The translations under genes and the position numbers were made by a program. A DNA stretch of 36,550 nt. Source: a virus. The first letter of the stretch is position 1, and each line of letters starts with the position of its first letter. Shown here in pieces: positions 23,065-31,857 of the stretch. A model generated the notes under the pieces. It did not search any database, was not told the origin of the DNA, and saw only the letters and a list, made by a program, of their open reading frames with translations. The stretch is taken from the IMG/VR virus record IMGVR_UViG_3300023116_000128, positions 1 to 36,550 of that record; one strand, given 5' to 3'.

Positions 23065-23427
23065 TTATTCTACAGGTGCTGTCCAAGTACCAGCTATCTT
23101 CGCTTCGTATTCAGTTTTTTTAGATTCTAAATCAGCTTTTGTAGTACTATTATTAGAAATGTTTTCGTTTAGATAAGTTAGTTGATTTTGAACAAAAGTT
23201 CTAGCTCTCTCATCTGTATCTTCACTCGTCACATAGTCGTCAATCCAGTTTGATCTAAAATCTGTTATAGAACAACTATCAACAGCTGTTTGTAATTCGG
23301 CCATTGTCATAGTTGATGTATCAAATTGATTGAAAAAATCGTGTATAGCTTGTAGCGAAGTAGCTAAAGTGTCGCATGCTGCGATTCTAGGATTTAGTTC
23401 ATCATCGATATAAGTTTGGTGTTCCAT
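23065..23427 (-). CDS. hypothetical helical protein
   Basis: 120 residues, acidic and helical with a coiled-coil-like C-terminal half (about 70-110: ARTFVQNQLTYLNENISNNS and following). No catalytic motif. The Shine-Dalgarno is AGGAG. An AATAAATA late-like box lies about 20 nt upstream of the ATG. Similar short proteins occur near structural genes in marine T4-like phages; function unknown. Confidence 0.6.
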   Translation of the reverse strand: MEHQTYIDDELNPRIAACDTLATSLQAIHDFFNQFDTSTMTMAELQTAVDSCSITDFRSNWIDDYVTSEDTDERARTFVQNQLTYLNENISNNSTTKADLESKKTEYEAKIAGTWTAPVE

Positions 23428-23446
23428 TAGTTCTCCTGTTTACAGT

Positions 23447-23454
23447 TATTTATT
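23447..23454 (-). promoter_or_regulatory. late promoter-like box AATAAATA
   Basis: AATAAATA on the minus strand, 19 nt before the ATG at 23427, with a Shine-Dalgarno in the leader. Confidence 0.4.
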
Positions 23455-23455
23455 T

Positions 23456-23629
23456 TTATGACTTCTGTAATGGTCTAGATTGTAAAATTTTTTCAATCTT
23501 GTTTATTCTTTTTTGACACCTCTGTAATGATTTCTTATCATCTTTAGGAAGTGTACGAACTTCTCTCTTCAAAGCAATCTTTTCAGAGATCAATTCTATA
23601 ACATCATTATGTTTCAGTGACTTATCCAT
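23456..23629 (-). CDS. small basic coiled-coil protein
   Basis: A 57-residue reading frame starting at ATG 23629 and ending TAA at 23456-23458. It is lysine-rich and almost entirely helical (ELISEKIALKREVRTLPKDD, then a second basic helix), with one cysteine. A CATAAATA box lies 10 nt upstream of the ATG. It fills the gap between two larger genes. No family recognised; the even amino-acid use and tidy fit between neighbours support it as real. Confidence 0.6.
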   Translation of the reverse strand: MDKSLKHNDVIELISEKIALKREVRTLPKDDKKSLQRCQKRINKIEKILQSRPLQKS

Positions 23630-23639
23630 ACTAATCCAC

Positions 23640-23647
23640 TATTTATG
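23640..23647 (-). promoter_or_regulatory. late promoter-like box CATAAATA
   Basis: CATAAATA on the minus strand just after the stop codon of the DruA-like gene (23648), followed by 10 nt and the ATG at 23629. Confidence 0.45.
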
Positions 23648-24925
23648 CTATCTACCAACCTCACCTAGATATTTTTCTTTAGTTTCTTCCCAAGATAGGA
23701 AACATATATCATCATAAAATAAGGTTTCTGTTAGATTGGCTCTACCATTATTCACCAGATTTGTAATTCTTTTTCTAGCATATTTTGTTTTCCACAACTC
23801 TGTCAAAGCTTTTGTAGATGTATCAATGCTTTTTACTAGGTCTTTTTCTTCTATTTCGCCTCTAAGGAATTCTCGTGTATTATCATATAAAGGTGCATAA
23901 TAGATACCTCGTTGGTGATCACTACGAATGATATCTTTAGGTATATCTAACTTAGAGTATATGAAATGTCTCATTCTATTTCTATGATCTCTTTTTAGGG
24001 TTTGACCATTCTCTCGTTTAGCAACATATAAAAGAAAGTATCTATCGTTGTAATGTTTCTCAGCGTACTTCAACATTTCTTTTTCTGTATCTTTGGTCAA
24101 TTCGTATGACAATGAACCTGAACTAAAGCCCATTTTTTTCCAATGAGTAAGTCTATCATATTGTGATAATCCACCTGTTTTAGATTTACCATATAATGAT
24201 GTGGTGGTTACAGAAACCAAAACATCACCATAGTTTTCTTTCCATTGTTTTTGAATATCATCGGACAAACACAATAAAGCCAACAATTTGCCACCTGTAT
24301 AATTGAATCCTAAAGGCTGAAGAGGCACAATAGTTGAACCAATACAAGAATTGTTTAGTTTACCACTGTTAGTTTTGTATTCTCTCTCCCAACCAATATA
24401 ATCGTCTCTTGGTGTTAGATCAATAAAATCTCCTGTAATACAGATAACTCCTAGATATTTACCAGTTCCTTTGTCTCTTACTAGATAATGTAGATTACGA
24501 CCTATATTAGAAGAATTTTTCATAGTAGAGGTAAATGTCCTAACACAATTCCATTTTTCAGTTAGTGTACCTGCTGAGTTATTGTCTTTCAAACTATCTG
24601 TATAAATCAGTTCAGGTTCAAGTGCTTCGAAATCCATAGGATCTTCTGGAAACCAAATGTTTGCTTTAGATTCATTGATAAGTTTTAGATGATTTTCATT
24701 TACAAACTGTTTCTCTTCACCGAACAATGTGCCTATGTTCTGAGTTGGATACTTCATATGTATTTCCAACCACTTTTGATAGAGAGTGTATTCTTCTACT
24801 CCCATTTTTGAGACAAAAGATAGGTCTTCTATGATTCGATCACGAAGCTCTTCTTTGGGTAAAACATCCTTCTCTACATAATTTGCTTGATATTCATCAA
24901 ATTGTTTTTTTACAAATGGTTCCAT
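23648..24925 (-). CDS. DruA/DUF4338-like protein, paralogue A
   Basis: 425 residues. The central block follows the layout of the DUF4338 family, which includes DruA of the Druantia anti-phage system: R-x-L-x-YLV (143-149), a GV...GD strand, the RDDYIGW segment (173-179), IVPLQPLGFNYTGGKLLAL (199-217) and TTTSLYGKSKTGGLSQYDRL (240-259). It shares these last two blocks almost residue for residue with the protein at 32905-34035, so the two are paralogues. DruA's biochemical activity is not settled, so function is open. It sits immediately downstream of the gp41 helicase gene (2-nt gap), suggesting an early or middle role with DNA. Confidence 0.65.
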   Translation of the reverse strand: MEPFVKKQFDEYQANYVEKDVLPKEELRDRIIEDLSFVSKMGVEEYTLYQKWLEIHMKYPTQNIGTLFGEEKQFVNENHLKLINESKANIWFPEDPMDFEALEPELIYTDSLKDNNSAGTLTEKWNCVRTFTSTMKNSSNIGRNLHYLVRDKGTGKYLGVICITGDFIDLTPRDDYIGWEREYKTNSGKLNNSCIGSTIVPLQPLGFNYTGGKLLALLCLSDDIQKQWKENYGDVLVSVTTTSLYGKSKTGGLSQYDRLTHWKKMGFSSGSLSYELTKDTEKEMLKYAEKHYNDRYFLLYVAKRENGQTLKRDHRNRMRHFIYSKLDIPKDIIRSDHQRGIYYAPLYDNTREFLRGEIEEKDLVKSIDTSTKALTELWKTKYARKRITNLVNNGRANLTETLFYDDICFLSWEETKEKYLGEVGR

Positions 24926-24927
24926 AA

Positions 24928-26313
24928 TTATACCTTGAAGTCACTAAATTTTTCACTGCCTCTATTTCTATCAAAGACAGGAACATCATCATTGATAGCA
25001 CTGTCAATAAGTTCTTCTTGTGCTTCTTGTTCACAGTCATAGAACTTCATACGACTTCTATCAACACCAATTACAAATCTTTTGAAGATGGTCGGATCGT
25101 TATAACGATTCTTCAACTGTTTGACCACCATTTGATCTAGTTCTTCTAGTTCATCACTAGTGATCAATGCAAACATCAAGTCAGCAGTTGCAGGTAAACC
25201 AAAAGATTCAGATGTATCTTCTAATCCAATATCTGTTGAACCAAATCCACTTCTTGTAGTCTGAGTTGCAGATACTAATGGTACATCAAACTCTACTGCA
25301 AGACCTCTAAGTTCTTCTGCAATACTCTTCACTAGAGTGTAAGAGTTTGCACCAGCACCAGGTCTGATTCTATGTGATGCACAAATGTTTAGATAGTCAA
25401 CAAAGATAATATCAGGTCTGAAATCTTTCTTTAGTGATAACTCTTGTAGTAGATGTCTGAAATGACCAACATGAGCAGCTGCCGTTGGATATTCTTTGAT
25501 GATAAGTTTGCCTTTTGTTTTCTCTTTGAGTTTATCAATCTTCTTAGAATATATCTTTTTGTTTATATCAGGCAGTTCTTTGATAGGAATGTTTAGAATG
25601 TTTGCATCTATTCTTTCTGCAATTCTTTCTTCAGCCATTTCCATGGTGATGTAAAGAACATTCTTATTCATCATCAAAGCTGAACTTGCTACATGACACA
25701 TGAACAATGATTTACCAACACCAGTACCTGCAAGTACAATGTTGAGTGTCTTATTTGGTAGACCACCTTTGGTAATCTTATTGAAGTATTCTAAGTCAAA
25801 TGGAATCTTCTCTTCTTCATGTGTATAGAAATCATGTCTAGCATCAGCATCTTCTAAGACATCATGGCCAATGTGTGTATCAAATGATACTGATAGAGCA
25901 CCTTTCAAGAGCTCGGGTATTTCACCTGTTGATCTCTGAGATTTCTTATCGATAACCTCAATAGAATCCATGACAGCGATATAGATAGCACGATCTTTAC
26001 ACCATTGTTCAGTCTGTTCGACCAACCAATCTTGTGGTGTGTCTTCTTGCTTTCTAAATTTCTCAACAGTGGTTTTAGACAATTTGAGTACATTATCCGT
26101 CAAAGAGGAATTGTTCTCAAGGTTTATGAGAAGTGCTTCTACTGTTGGTGGTTTTTTATATTTGTCAAAGTATGCTTGTACTTCTTCAAATACACTTCGC
26201 TCATCACTCTCGGTGAAATACTCCGATTTGAGATAAGGTGTTACTTTTCTACAAAAAGTATCACTCTGAATCAGATTCCTGAGTATCGTCTGTTCTAGTC
26301 TCACTTGATCCAT
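24928..26313 (-). CDS. 41: replicative DNA helicase, T4 gp41/DnaB-like
   Basis: 461 residues. The N-terminal domain (about 1-130) is followed by a RecA-like motor with Walker A GTGVGKS (196-202), an IIFVDYLNI Walker B, and a DnaB-type motif SATQTTRS. It unwinds DNA 5' to 3' at the fork and partners the gp61-like primase encoded at 9434-10462. It follows uvsX with a 53-nt overlap; a weak AAGGAT lies upstream of the ATG. Length and motifs agree with T4 gp41. Confidence 0.95.
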   Translation of the reverse strand: MDQVRLEQTILRNLIQSDTFCRKVTPYLKSEYFTESDERSVFEEVQAYFDKYKKPPTVEALLINLENNSSLTDNVLKLSKTTVEKFRKQEDTPQDWLVEQTEQWCKDRAIYIAVMDSIEVIDKKSQRSTGEIPELLKGALSVSFDTHIGHDVLEDADARHDFYTHEEEKIPFDLEYFNKITKGGLPNKTLNIVLAGTGVGKSLFMCHVASSALMMNKNVLYITMEMAEERIAERIDANILNIPIKELPDINKKIYSKKIDKLKEKTKGKLIIKEYPTAAAHVGHFRHLLQELSLKKDFRPDIIFVDYLNICASHRIRPGAGANSYTLVKSIAEELRGLAVEFDVPLVSATQTTRSGFGSTDIGLEDTSESFGLPATADLMFALITSDELEELDQMVVKQLKNRYNDPTIFKRFVIGVDRSRMKFYDCEQEAQEELIDSAINDDVPVFDRNRGSEKFSDFKV

Positions 26314-27316
26314 ATTTAAAATATCCTTTTACTACTTCTTCTAATTGTTCCATTACATCATCTGTAAAGAACTTTTCGGGATTGTTATTGATAGTTTTTG
26401 CAAACTCTGTTTTGCCATTAGGCAATTCAACCCTTGTTGATGATTTTTTGAAAACACCACTTGCAAGTGCAAGATCAAGTAGACCATAATATCTGTCTAA
26501 ACCTTTATCGTATGATAGTCTTACATCTACGACTCTGTTTTCTACAGTCAATCTACTCTTTGCATTCTTACAATGAATAATGTTGCCTATGACTTCTGTT
26601 CCTTCTTTCTCTTTCTTTTTAGAAAGATATACAATAGATGAAGCGGCGTATTTCAATCCTGAACCACCACCCATTTCTTTTTGTGGGAACATTGAACCAA
26701 TTACATCATATGTATGATTGGTTACAACCATTGGCACTTTTGCACGACCAAGTTTTAGAGTCAATACTCTGAATGCACCTTTGACAACTTGTGCTCTCGT
26801 CATATCTCTTGTTTCTTTGCCGTCTGCTGTGTCTTCAATCTCTTTAGTAGTTGATAACATACCAAGTGAATCTAAAACAAACATCATTGGAGGCCTCTTG
26901 TCTTCAGGAGTCTCCAGATACTTGTCTAAGATATTGATTGATTGAGTTCTGAATTCTTGTACAGTCACAACAGGAACAATAACAAAGCGAGAAGAATCAA
27001 CTCCTCTTTCTTCGATCATTTCTTTTGTGATTGCAGATTCAGACTCAAAGTAAATTACAGCTGCATCTGGATTGTCTGCTAGAAACTGTTTACATATTCC
27101 TAATGCAAAGAATGTTTTACCAGTTGCAGATTCACCTGCGATTGCTGTAATCTTGTTTGAAGGAAGTCCACCGTGTAGTGAACCAGATAATAATGCATTG
27201 AAGATGTACGATCCTGTATCAACAAAGGAGTCGACATCACCAGCTGCAACACCATCAGCAACGATACTAGCGTATTCGTTACCACTGGATTTTACTAAGT
27301 CTTTAATAAATGACAT
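26261..27316 (-). CDS. uvsX: RecA-like recombinase UvsX
   Basis: 351 residues from ATG 27316, preceded by AGAGG at 5 nt; a GTG two codons earlier is less likely. Walker A is GESATGKT (61-68), Walker B is the FVLDSLGML strand, and a RecA-type [11 protein letters not shown] segment follows. It forms filaments on single-stranded DNA and drives recombination-dependent replication. The C-terminus is acidic, as usual. A sigma70 promoter (TTTACA-17-TATAAT) with a late TATAAATA box in its spacer lies upstream, so early and late expression are both possible. Confidence 0.95.
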   Translation of the reverse strand: MSFIKDLVKSSGNEYASIVADGVAAGDVDSFVDTGSYIFNALLSGSLHGGLPSNKITAIAGESATGKTFFALGICKQFLADNPDAAVIYFESESAITKEMIEERGVDSSRFVIVPVVTVQEFRTQSINILDKYLETPEDKRPPMMFVLDSLGMLSTTKEIEDTADGKETRDMTRAQVVKGAFRVLTLKLGRAKVPMVVTNHTYDVIGSMFPQKEMGGGSGLKYAASSIVYLSKKKEKEGTEVIGNIIHCKNAKSRLTVENRVVDVRLSYDKGLDRYYGLLDLALASGVFKKSSTRVELPNGKTEFAKTINNNPEKFFTDDVMEQLEEVVKGYFKYGSSETRTDDTQESDSE

Positions 27317-27343
27317 ATGCACCTCTCATAATGTATATGATTC

Positions 27344-27372
27344 ATTATAAGTTATTTATAAGGATATGTAAA
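27344..27372 (-). promoter_or_regulatory. sigma70-type promoter of uvsX
   Basis: On the minus strand, TTTACA (27372-27367), a 17-nt spacer, and a consensus TATAAT (27349-27344), with a 27-nt interval to the ATG that contains a Shine-Dalgarno. The 17-nt spacer itself contains an exact TATAAATA (27360-27353), so the region may work as a tandem early/late promoter. Confidence 0.7.
27353..27360 (-). promoter_or_regulatory. consensus T4-type late promoter TATAAATA inside the uvsX promoter
   Basis: Exact TATAAATA on the minus strand, nested in the spacer of the sigma70-type promoter, 36 nt upstream of the uvsX ATG. Could allow continued uvsX expression late in infection. Confidence 0.4.
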
Positions 27373-27380
27373 GGGGTTTT

Positions 27381-27533
27381 TTACTTCTTTTTGTGACCAT
27401 TCTTCAATGGTTCTTCATAGCGAGTATGTTCTTCCATCATGGCTTTGATAGAACTGATTTGTGTTTCAATAACCAATAGAATTGCAAAGATTATACTGAA
27501 TAATAATATAAAAACACAATCTAAGAGAGTCAT
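27381..27533 (-). CDS. small single-pass membrane protein
   Basis: A 50-residue frame from ATG 27533, overlapping the stop of the nuclease gene as ATGA, to TAA at 27381-27383. Residues about 4-22 form a hydrophobic helix (LLDCVFILLFSIIFAILLV) and the C-terminus is charged and lysine-rich. The coupled start supports it. Function unknown. Confidence 0.65.
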   Translation of the reverse strand: MTLLDCVFILLFSIIFAILLVIETQISSIKAMMEEHTRYEEPLKNGHKKK

Positions 27534-27973
27534 ACTAAACCTTGTTCAATCAGAAACTTTCTGTTCTCCATGTGTTGTTGTTGTACTAACGCTTTATTCT
27601 CACCAGTGTATTCTACTGCATGGTGATCTTTGATCATTTGTGCATTGACACAAAACTTAGACTCATGTTCAAATACAGGATGACCCTCATTCTCTACAGA
27701 ATGAACCCATATCTCACCTAGTATTCTTCCGAACTTGCCTTTGTCGTGTGAAATGAGAGAGACTTTACCTCTAGATAAAAGGTCTTTAAGATGTTTCTTG
27801 GATGCCTTACCGAACTTCTTCTCTTCTAAATCTCTTGTGCGAGATTCAGGAGTATCGATACCCATAAGTCTGACCCTTTGTTTTTTGTAGGTCATTCCGA
27901 ATCCAAGGTCAATGTCGACATCGATTGTGTCACCATCAACCACTTTTGTTACTAATACATTATATTCATACAT
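27530..27973 (-). CDS. thermonuclease (staphylococcal nuclease-like)
   Basis: 147 residues matching the SNase fold. VDGDTIDVDIDLG supplies calcium-binding acids, RVRLMGIDTPE supplies Arg35 and Glu43, and GKFGRILGE supplies a later Arg (83). The catalytic set Arg/Glu/Arg is complete. No signal peptide, so it acts in the cytoplasm or is packaged; it may degrade host DNA or RNA. A TATAAATA late box lies exactly 5 nt before the ATG, next to the terminator of the upstream unit. A small membrane-protein gene is coupled to its stop. Confidence 0.9.
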   Translation of the reverse strand: MYEYNVLVTKVVDGDTIDVDIDLGFGMTYKKQRVRLMGIDTPESRTRDLEEKKFGKASKKHLKDLLSRGKVSLISHDKGKFGRILGEIWVHSVENEGHPVFEHESKFCVNAQMIKDHHAVEYTGENKALVQQQHMENRKFLIEQGLV

Positions 27974-27978
27974 AGTTT

Positions 27979-27986
27979 TATTTATA
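27979..27986 (-). promoter_or_regulatory. consensus T4-type late promoter TATAAATA, 5 nt from ATG
   Basis: Exact TATAAATA on the minus strand, then AAACT and the ATG at 27973, with no Shine-Dalgarno. The T tract of the preceding terminator overlaps the box, giving a terminator-promoter junction. Confidence 0.6.
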
Positions 27987-28013
27987 AAAAAGGGGAACTA
28001 TCAGTTCCCCTTT
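27985..28013 (-). terminator. Rho-independent terminator
   Basis: Minus strand: an 11-bp perfect stem AAAGGGGAACT/AGTTCCCCTTT with a 3-nt loop, followed by a T tract that continues into the late-promoter box. It would stop transcription coming from the lipoprotein gene (28093-28368) and precedes the nuclease gene. Confidence 0.85.
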
Positions 28014-28092
28014 ATAGTTCTACATTTCTGTGGGAACTCTGAACAATAGAGCATCATCGCCTCAAGCAACATTGCTGTCGGAATGATATCCT

Positions 28093-28368
28093 CTACTTTT
28101 TTTCAGGTTGCTCATTCTGTAGTTCGTCTGTCTGTCTGTCGACTTCTTCAGCAACATTATCAACGATACCTGTTGCTGTATCAACAGCCAATGTTCCGAC
28201 TGATACTACATCATTAGCAACTGCCTTGGTGATTGTTGCAGTTCCTTTGACTGCTCCATCAACAACGCCAGTTGTAAACTCTTTACCACCTTCAATAACT
28301 GCTCCAACTGAGGCACATGAAGGAAGTAATACCACAGAAAATAGTAACATATACATTACTATTCTCAT
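28093..28368 (-). CDS. small lipoprotein
   Basis: 91 residues with a lipoprotein signal peptide: hydrophobic core followed by LPSC (Cys18). The mature part is an alternating Val/Ala/Thr-rich helix (TGVVDGAVKGTATITKAVAN, continuing similarly) with a charged end, compatible with a membrane-associated amphipathic helix. The Shine-Dalgarno is TTGGAG. A CATAAATA box sits about 60 nt upstream. The terminator at 27985-28013 lies downstream. Function unknown; an envelope or superinfection role is only a guess. Confidence 0.7.
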   Translation of the reverse strand: MRIVMYMLLFSVVLLPSCASVGAVIEGGKEFTTGVVDGAVKGTATITKAVANDVVSVGTLAVDTATGIVDNVAEEVDRQTDELQNEQPEKK

Positions 28369-28427
28369 AATTACTCCAATATTGGTGTATTTCGTTAGAC
28401 TGCCAACTGCAAATCTAACCCCTCATT

Positions 28428-28435
28428 TATTTATG
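28428..28435 (-). promoter_or_regulatory. late promoter-like box CATAAATA within a short palindrome
   Basis: CATAAATA on the minus strand, flanked by CCTCA and TGAGG (5-bp inverted repeat), 59 nt before the lipoprotein ATG; it contains the stop of the upstream membrane-protein gene. Confidence 0.4.
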
Positions 28436-28706
28436 TGAGGTGATACCCTGTGCTTTTCAATTTAAGGTCAATCTCGTTATGTATAATGTATGCGTTATGG
28501 TGTTCGTAGTCGTAAAATTCCATAATCTCTTCTATTTGCATTCTGAAATGTCCGTATGCTATAATAAGTGACATACAAACAAATAATGCAAATGAATATA
28601 TTACGATATTAAACATTGCAATAGGGAATAGATAGAAGAGTGCAAGTATGTGAGCAACCAACACACTGTACACATAAAACTTGATACTAATCAGTAGATG
28701 CCACAT
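28431..28706 (-). CDS. small two-pass membrane protein
   Basis: 91 residues with two hydrophobic helices (about 6-28 and 32-52) and a histidine/tyrosine-rich soluble C-terminus (FYDYEHHNAYIIHNEIDL). No family recognised. It overlaps the upstream 57-residue membrane-protein gene by 20 nt. Confidence 0.6.
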   Translation of the reverse strand: MWHLLISIKFYVYSVLVAHILALFYLFPIAMFNIVIYSFALFVCMSLIIAYGHFRMQIEEIMEFYDYEHHNAYIIHNEIDLKLKSTGYHLT

Positions 28707-28860
28707 CTTTACCTAAAAGTAAATCTTTGAAGTCATTTGAATGCCAATAACTGTCTAGTGTAATATCCACTACCAGTGCAATCAAAACGAATGTTAAAAT
28801 TATTCCGAGATATAAGTTGATGAAGGCATTGATCTTCATCCATCGTATCAAGTGTTTCAT
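28687..28860 (-). CDS. small single-pass membrane protein
   Basis: A 57-residue frame from ATG 28860 (overlapping the upstream stop as ATGA) to TAG at 28687-28689. A basic N-terminus (MKHLIRWMK) precedes one hydrophobic helix (about 12-32), then an acidic tail. It overlaps the next gene by 20 nt. The ATGA coupling on one side and the membrane-protein neighbours support it. Function unknown. Confidence 0.65.
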   Translation of the reverse strand: MKHLIRWMKINAFINLYLGIILTFVLIALVVDITLDSYWHSNDFKDLLLGKDVASTD

Positions 28861-29087
28861 TTTCTATTCCTTGCAAATTCTAATTCTTGTTGCCAGTTCT
28901 TTTTGTTTTGTTCGGCTTCACCCGATCCCTTCTGAGCCAATATAACTCGACCCCCATCCATGTCAATCCTAATAGAATCAGTGGTAACCACCTCACCATG
29001 TCTTCCAATAAATACACCTGTCAATTCTCCTTTTGTATCTTCAGGATGAAGATTTGTTATCAATTCTATAAGTTCTTCTTTTGTCAT
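28857..29087 (-). CDS. small hypothetical protein
   Basis: 76 residues, soluble, mixed charge, with a beta-rich middle (LTGVFIGRHGEVVTTDSIRI). No family recognised. Both ends show ATGA overlaps: with the polymerase gene upstream and the small membrane-protein gene downstream, so it is translated as part of the polymerase unit. Confidence 0.6.
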   Translation of the reverse strand: MTKEELIELITNLHPEDTKGELTGVFIGRHGEVVTTDSIRIDMDGGRVILAQKGSGEAEQNKKNWQQELEFARNRK

Positions 29088-31597
29088 GCAAAAAAATTAT
29101 CTAGTGATGCGACTGGTTCTACATTCCAACCGATCAATGTTATGATTGCTTTCAGAGGTTCTATGAAAGCTTTATCAAACTGCATATCATAATCTATAAA
29201 TCTTCTCAAATCAAATTCTTTAGGAAATACATTGATAAATGAAATGACATTCTCATTTATAGGATTAGGTGTAGTTAGATAAGTGAAATGTATCTTCTCG
29301 CCGTTCTTTATCATTTCATATCTCATGTTTAGACCTTTATCTTTCAACATATGGTTATATAACAAAGCACCTCTTACATGAATTGGTGTACCTTTTGAAT
29401 AAATTGTTGTTGAGTCTGCATATTGTTGTAGGTTATTGCAACCTCTTGGTGATGCGACATCTTCTGGTGGTAGATTTCTGAAATCTTTTCTTGCAGTTTC
29501 TACAAACTCCCAAAGTTCCTGTTCTGTACCTTGCATCACAACTTTTAGCACTTGTTCTAATTTCTTTCTGACCCATTGTGGAGTTGAAGACTTTGCAGTT
29601 TCAATACCCATCATTTTGAGTTTAGGTTCTGCAAGTCTAACGCCTTCGTTATCATGAACATTCAGAATGTATCTTTTCTTTGCAGTCCAAATACCTCTGT
29701 CTGCAATCACTTCTCTACCCATTTCCATCTTCTGTTGAAATGCGTTTGTGTATTCTGCAAGTTCATCAAAACCTTCTGCAAGAACTTTTTCAATTTGCTT
29801 TTCTGCCTTAGACAAGAAATCTACTATTTTATCTTTAGGTGCATCAGGCATAATCTGATTTACAAATTTATCCATTGTGATGTAAATAGAATCGGTGTCC
29901 ATTGCAATCACATAGTCTTCATTATCAGTGTTCAATAATTCGTTTAGATATTTGTTTATAGTTTTTTCTGCCCATTGGATTACTAATTGACCTGATAGTG
30001 TAATTGCTTCAGCAAGATCGGTAGAAAAGAAGGCAAAGTATTGATTTGCCATTGCACCATAAGCAGAGTTCAATGCAATCTTACGAACTTGTTGATTGTT
30101 GTATGCTCTTTTGATAAGAGTATCTAGCTCTCGTTTCTTTTGTGGATCTGTACAAACTTCTCTCTCTTTTTGATAAGAGATCATCTTTTTCTTCCATTCT
30201 TTTCGTTCATCATAGAATTTTTCCATGAGTTCTGGAAACATTCCCTGTCTATCTCGTTTGAACATCACACCGTTGGGTGCAATTGTTAGATTCTTCTGTT
30301 TGGTGTAAGATAGATCACATTCTTTATCTAGTAGTCTTTTTACTGATACATCTTGTCTATTACCTTTCACTATTTTTTCAGGTGAAATATTGAACTGCAT
30401 GATAAGATGTGGATACAGAGAGTTCAAATCGAAAGACATAACCCAATCGTGTTTGCCGACTAGTGGTTCTTTTACATAAGCACCTTGAATCGATTTTGTT
30501 TTATCATTTCCTGTTTTCAGTCTTTGAGGTGGTGTTTGAATGCCTTGCTCTTTCAAAAAGTTATAGATGATAGTTTCCCAATACTTCACCATGCCGAATG
30601 TGTCATCGTAATTACATTTTGCCGTGTAAGCCTGATTTAGCACCAACTCAATAAATCCAAGTTTATCTTCTAGTTCTTCTACAAGAACAACATCTTTTAG
30701 ATTATACTCTAAGAACTTTGCATAGTCCTGTTTGTAAAGTGTATGAAGTGAACCATATTCAGAGTAATCTAATTTACTTTTACCTAACTCTACATTTGCA
30801 ATATGATCTAGTTTGTAAGACTCTTGGTTTACAAAAGTCTTTTTACGATACATTTCCAAGTAGTCAAGCACATTGATACCATAAAGATTATATTTCATGT
30901 TCTTTTGGTGACCGAATGATACCCATTCTCTCACATCTGATAGACCCCATGGCGAGAGTTTCTTGTGTTCATCTTCACCGAGTATTTTATCAATACGATT
31001 ACAAAGATAAGTTATATCAAATGAATCTACATTCCAACCAGTGATGATATCAAATTGTTCTGCACGCCAATACTTGATGAACTCAACAAGTAAGTCCATT
31101 TCATTTTTACAGTTATGATATACTATATCTGTCTTGTTGTGTTCCCATGGTCCAATGCCGAAGACATGAGCATCTTTACCGAACGGTTTCATTGTAATTG
31201 CATTCACTCTTTCGTTAGCAAGAATGGGTTCAGGAAAACCATTCTCACATTCACACTCAATGTCAAGTGTTGCAACTCTAATCAGAGATAGATCAAACTT
31301 TATATCACCTTGAAACCTGTCTGATATCCATGTGTAAACATATCGGTCATAACCATGGATTTCAAAACCTTCAACACCTGCATACTTCTCTCTGAACTTT
31401 CTTGCACCACCCATTGAGTTGAGTTCAACAACTTCAAGTGGTCTGCCGTCTAGTGATTTATAAGGTGTGTCACCTTTCTTTGAGGGAATGAAATGTTTGG
31501 GACGATAAGATATAGACAACTTTTGTTTTTTGTTGCCTTTATACCCAACTGCTAAAATTTTGTCTCGTGTGCGAGTGACATTCGTGTAGAAATCCAT
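29084..31597 (-). CDS. 43: DNA polymerase, T4 gp43-like family B
   Basis: 837 residues with exonuclease and polymerase domains. Exo I DIE at 112-114 (the same numbers as T4), Exo II GWNVDSFDITY, Exo III YNLKDVVLV. Polymerase motif A SFDLNSLYPHL, motif B KIALNSAYGAM and motif C MDTDSIY are intact, so it should both synthesise and proofread. Slightly shorter than T4 gp43 (898). A sigma70-type promoter overlapping the end of the upstream gene has its -10 exactly 6 nt before the ATG, predicting a leaderless message. Confidence 0.97.
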   Translation of the reverse strand: MDFYTNVTRTRDKILAVGYKGNKKQKLSISYRPKHFIPSKKGDTPYKSLDGRPLEVVELNSMGGARKFREKYAGVEGFEIHGYDRYVYTWISDRFQGDIKFDLSLIRVATLDIECECENGFPEPILANERVNAITMKPFGKDAHVFGIGPWEHNKTDIVYHNCKNEMDLLVEFIKYWRAEQFDIITGWNVDSFDITYLCNRIDKILGEDEHKKLSPWGLSDVREWVSFGHQKNMKYNLYGINVLDYLEMYRKKTFVNQESYKLDHIANVELGKSKLDYSEYGSLHTLYKQDYAKFLEYNLKDVVLVEELEDKLGFIELVLNQAYTAKCNYDDTFGMVKYWETIIYNFLKEQGIQTPPQRLKTGNDKTKSIQGAYVKEPLVGKHDWVMSFDLNSLYPHLIMQFNISPEKIVKGNRQDVSVKRLLDKECDLSYTKQKNLTIAPNGVMFKRDRQGMFPELMEKFYDERKEWKKKMISYQKEREVCTDPQKKRELDTLIKRAYNNQQVRKIALNSAYGAMANQYFAFFSTDLAEAITLSGQLVIQWAEKTINKYLNELLNTDNEDYVIAMDTDSIYITMDKFVNQIMPDAPKDKIVDFLSKAEKQIEKVLAEGFDELAEYTNAFQQKMEMGREVIADRGIWTAKKRYILNVHDNEGVRLAEPKLKMMGIETAKSSTPQWVRKKLEQVLKVVMQGTEQELWEFVETARKDFRNLPPEDVASPRGCNNLQQYADSTTIYSKGTPIHVRGALLYNHMLKDKGLNMRYEMIKNGEKIHFTYLTTPNPINENVISFINVFPKEFDLRRFIDYDMQFDKAFIEPLKAIITLIGWNVEPVASLDNFFA

Positions 31598-31603
31598 ACT
31601 GTA

Positions 31604-31632
31604 ATGATACTACAGTATTAGTCTTCTGTCAA
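31604..31632 (-). promoter_or_regulatory. sigma70-type promoter of DNA polymerase
   Basis: Minus strand: TTGACA (31632-31627), 17-nt spacer, TATCAT (31609-31604), then TACAGT and the ATG at 31597. The -35 lies in the last codons of the upstream gene. The spacing to the ATG equals that of the HAD and primase promoters. Confidence 0.65.
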
Positions 31633-31857
31633 GGTAGTTTGTGCTGTAAAGTGTGGATTATTGAAGTGTTTGAGAAGAACTTCTTTCTGATCTTCATAAT
31701 GAGCAATTTGTTCTAATTCTTTTTCGATTGTCTCTAAATGATCTGAATGTTCCCCAACACCTACTGGATTTGAAAGATGTATTTCTACATTCATCTTGTG
31801 TTTGTTGATATGCGCATCCGCGTGTGCAATTAAACTTTGTATTATTTCATTTCTCAT
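31618..31857 (-). CDS. small conserved hypothetical protein
   Basis: 79 residues, helical, histidine-rich (HADAHINKHKMNVEIHLSNP), with a glutamate-rich second helix (DHLETIEKELEQIAHYEDQK). Its pattern is familiar from short proteins upstream of the polymerase in T4-like marine phages. No function known. It is coupled (ATGA) to the upstream 111-residue gene. Confidence 0.6.
   Translation of the reverse strand: MRNEIIQSLIAHADAHINKHKMNVEIHLSNPVGVGEHSDHLETIEKELEQIAHYEDQKEVLLKHFNNPHFTAQTTLTED

Noticed and set aside
28014-28092. Short frame (about 23-31 residues, MLLEAMMLYCSEFPQKC) just before the terminator.
   Set aside because: No ATG with a ribosome site in a good position; the stop lies in the terminator stem. 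Too short to claim.
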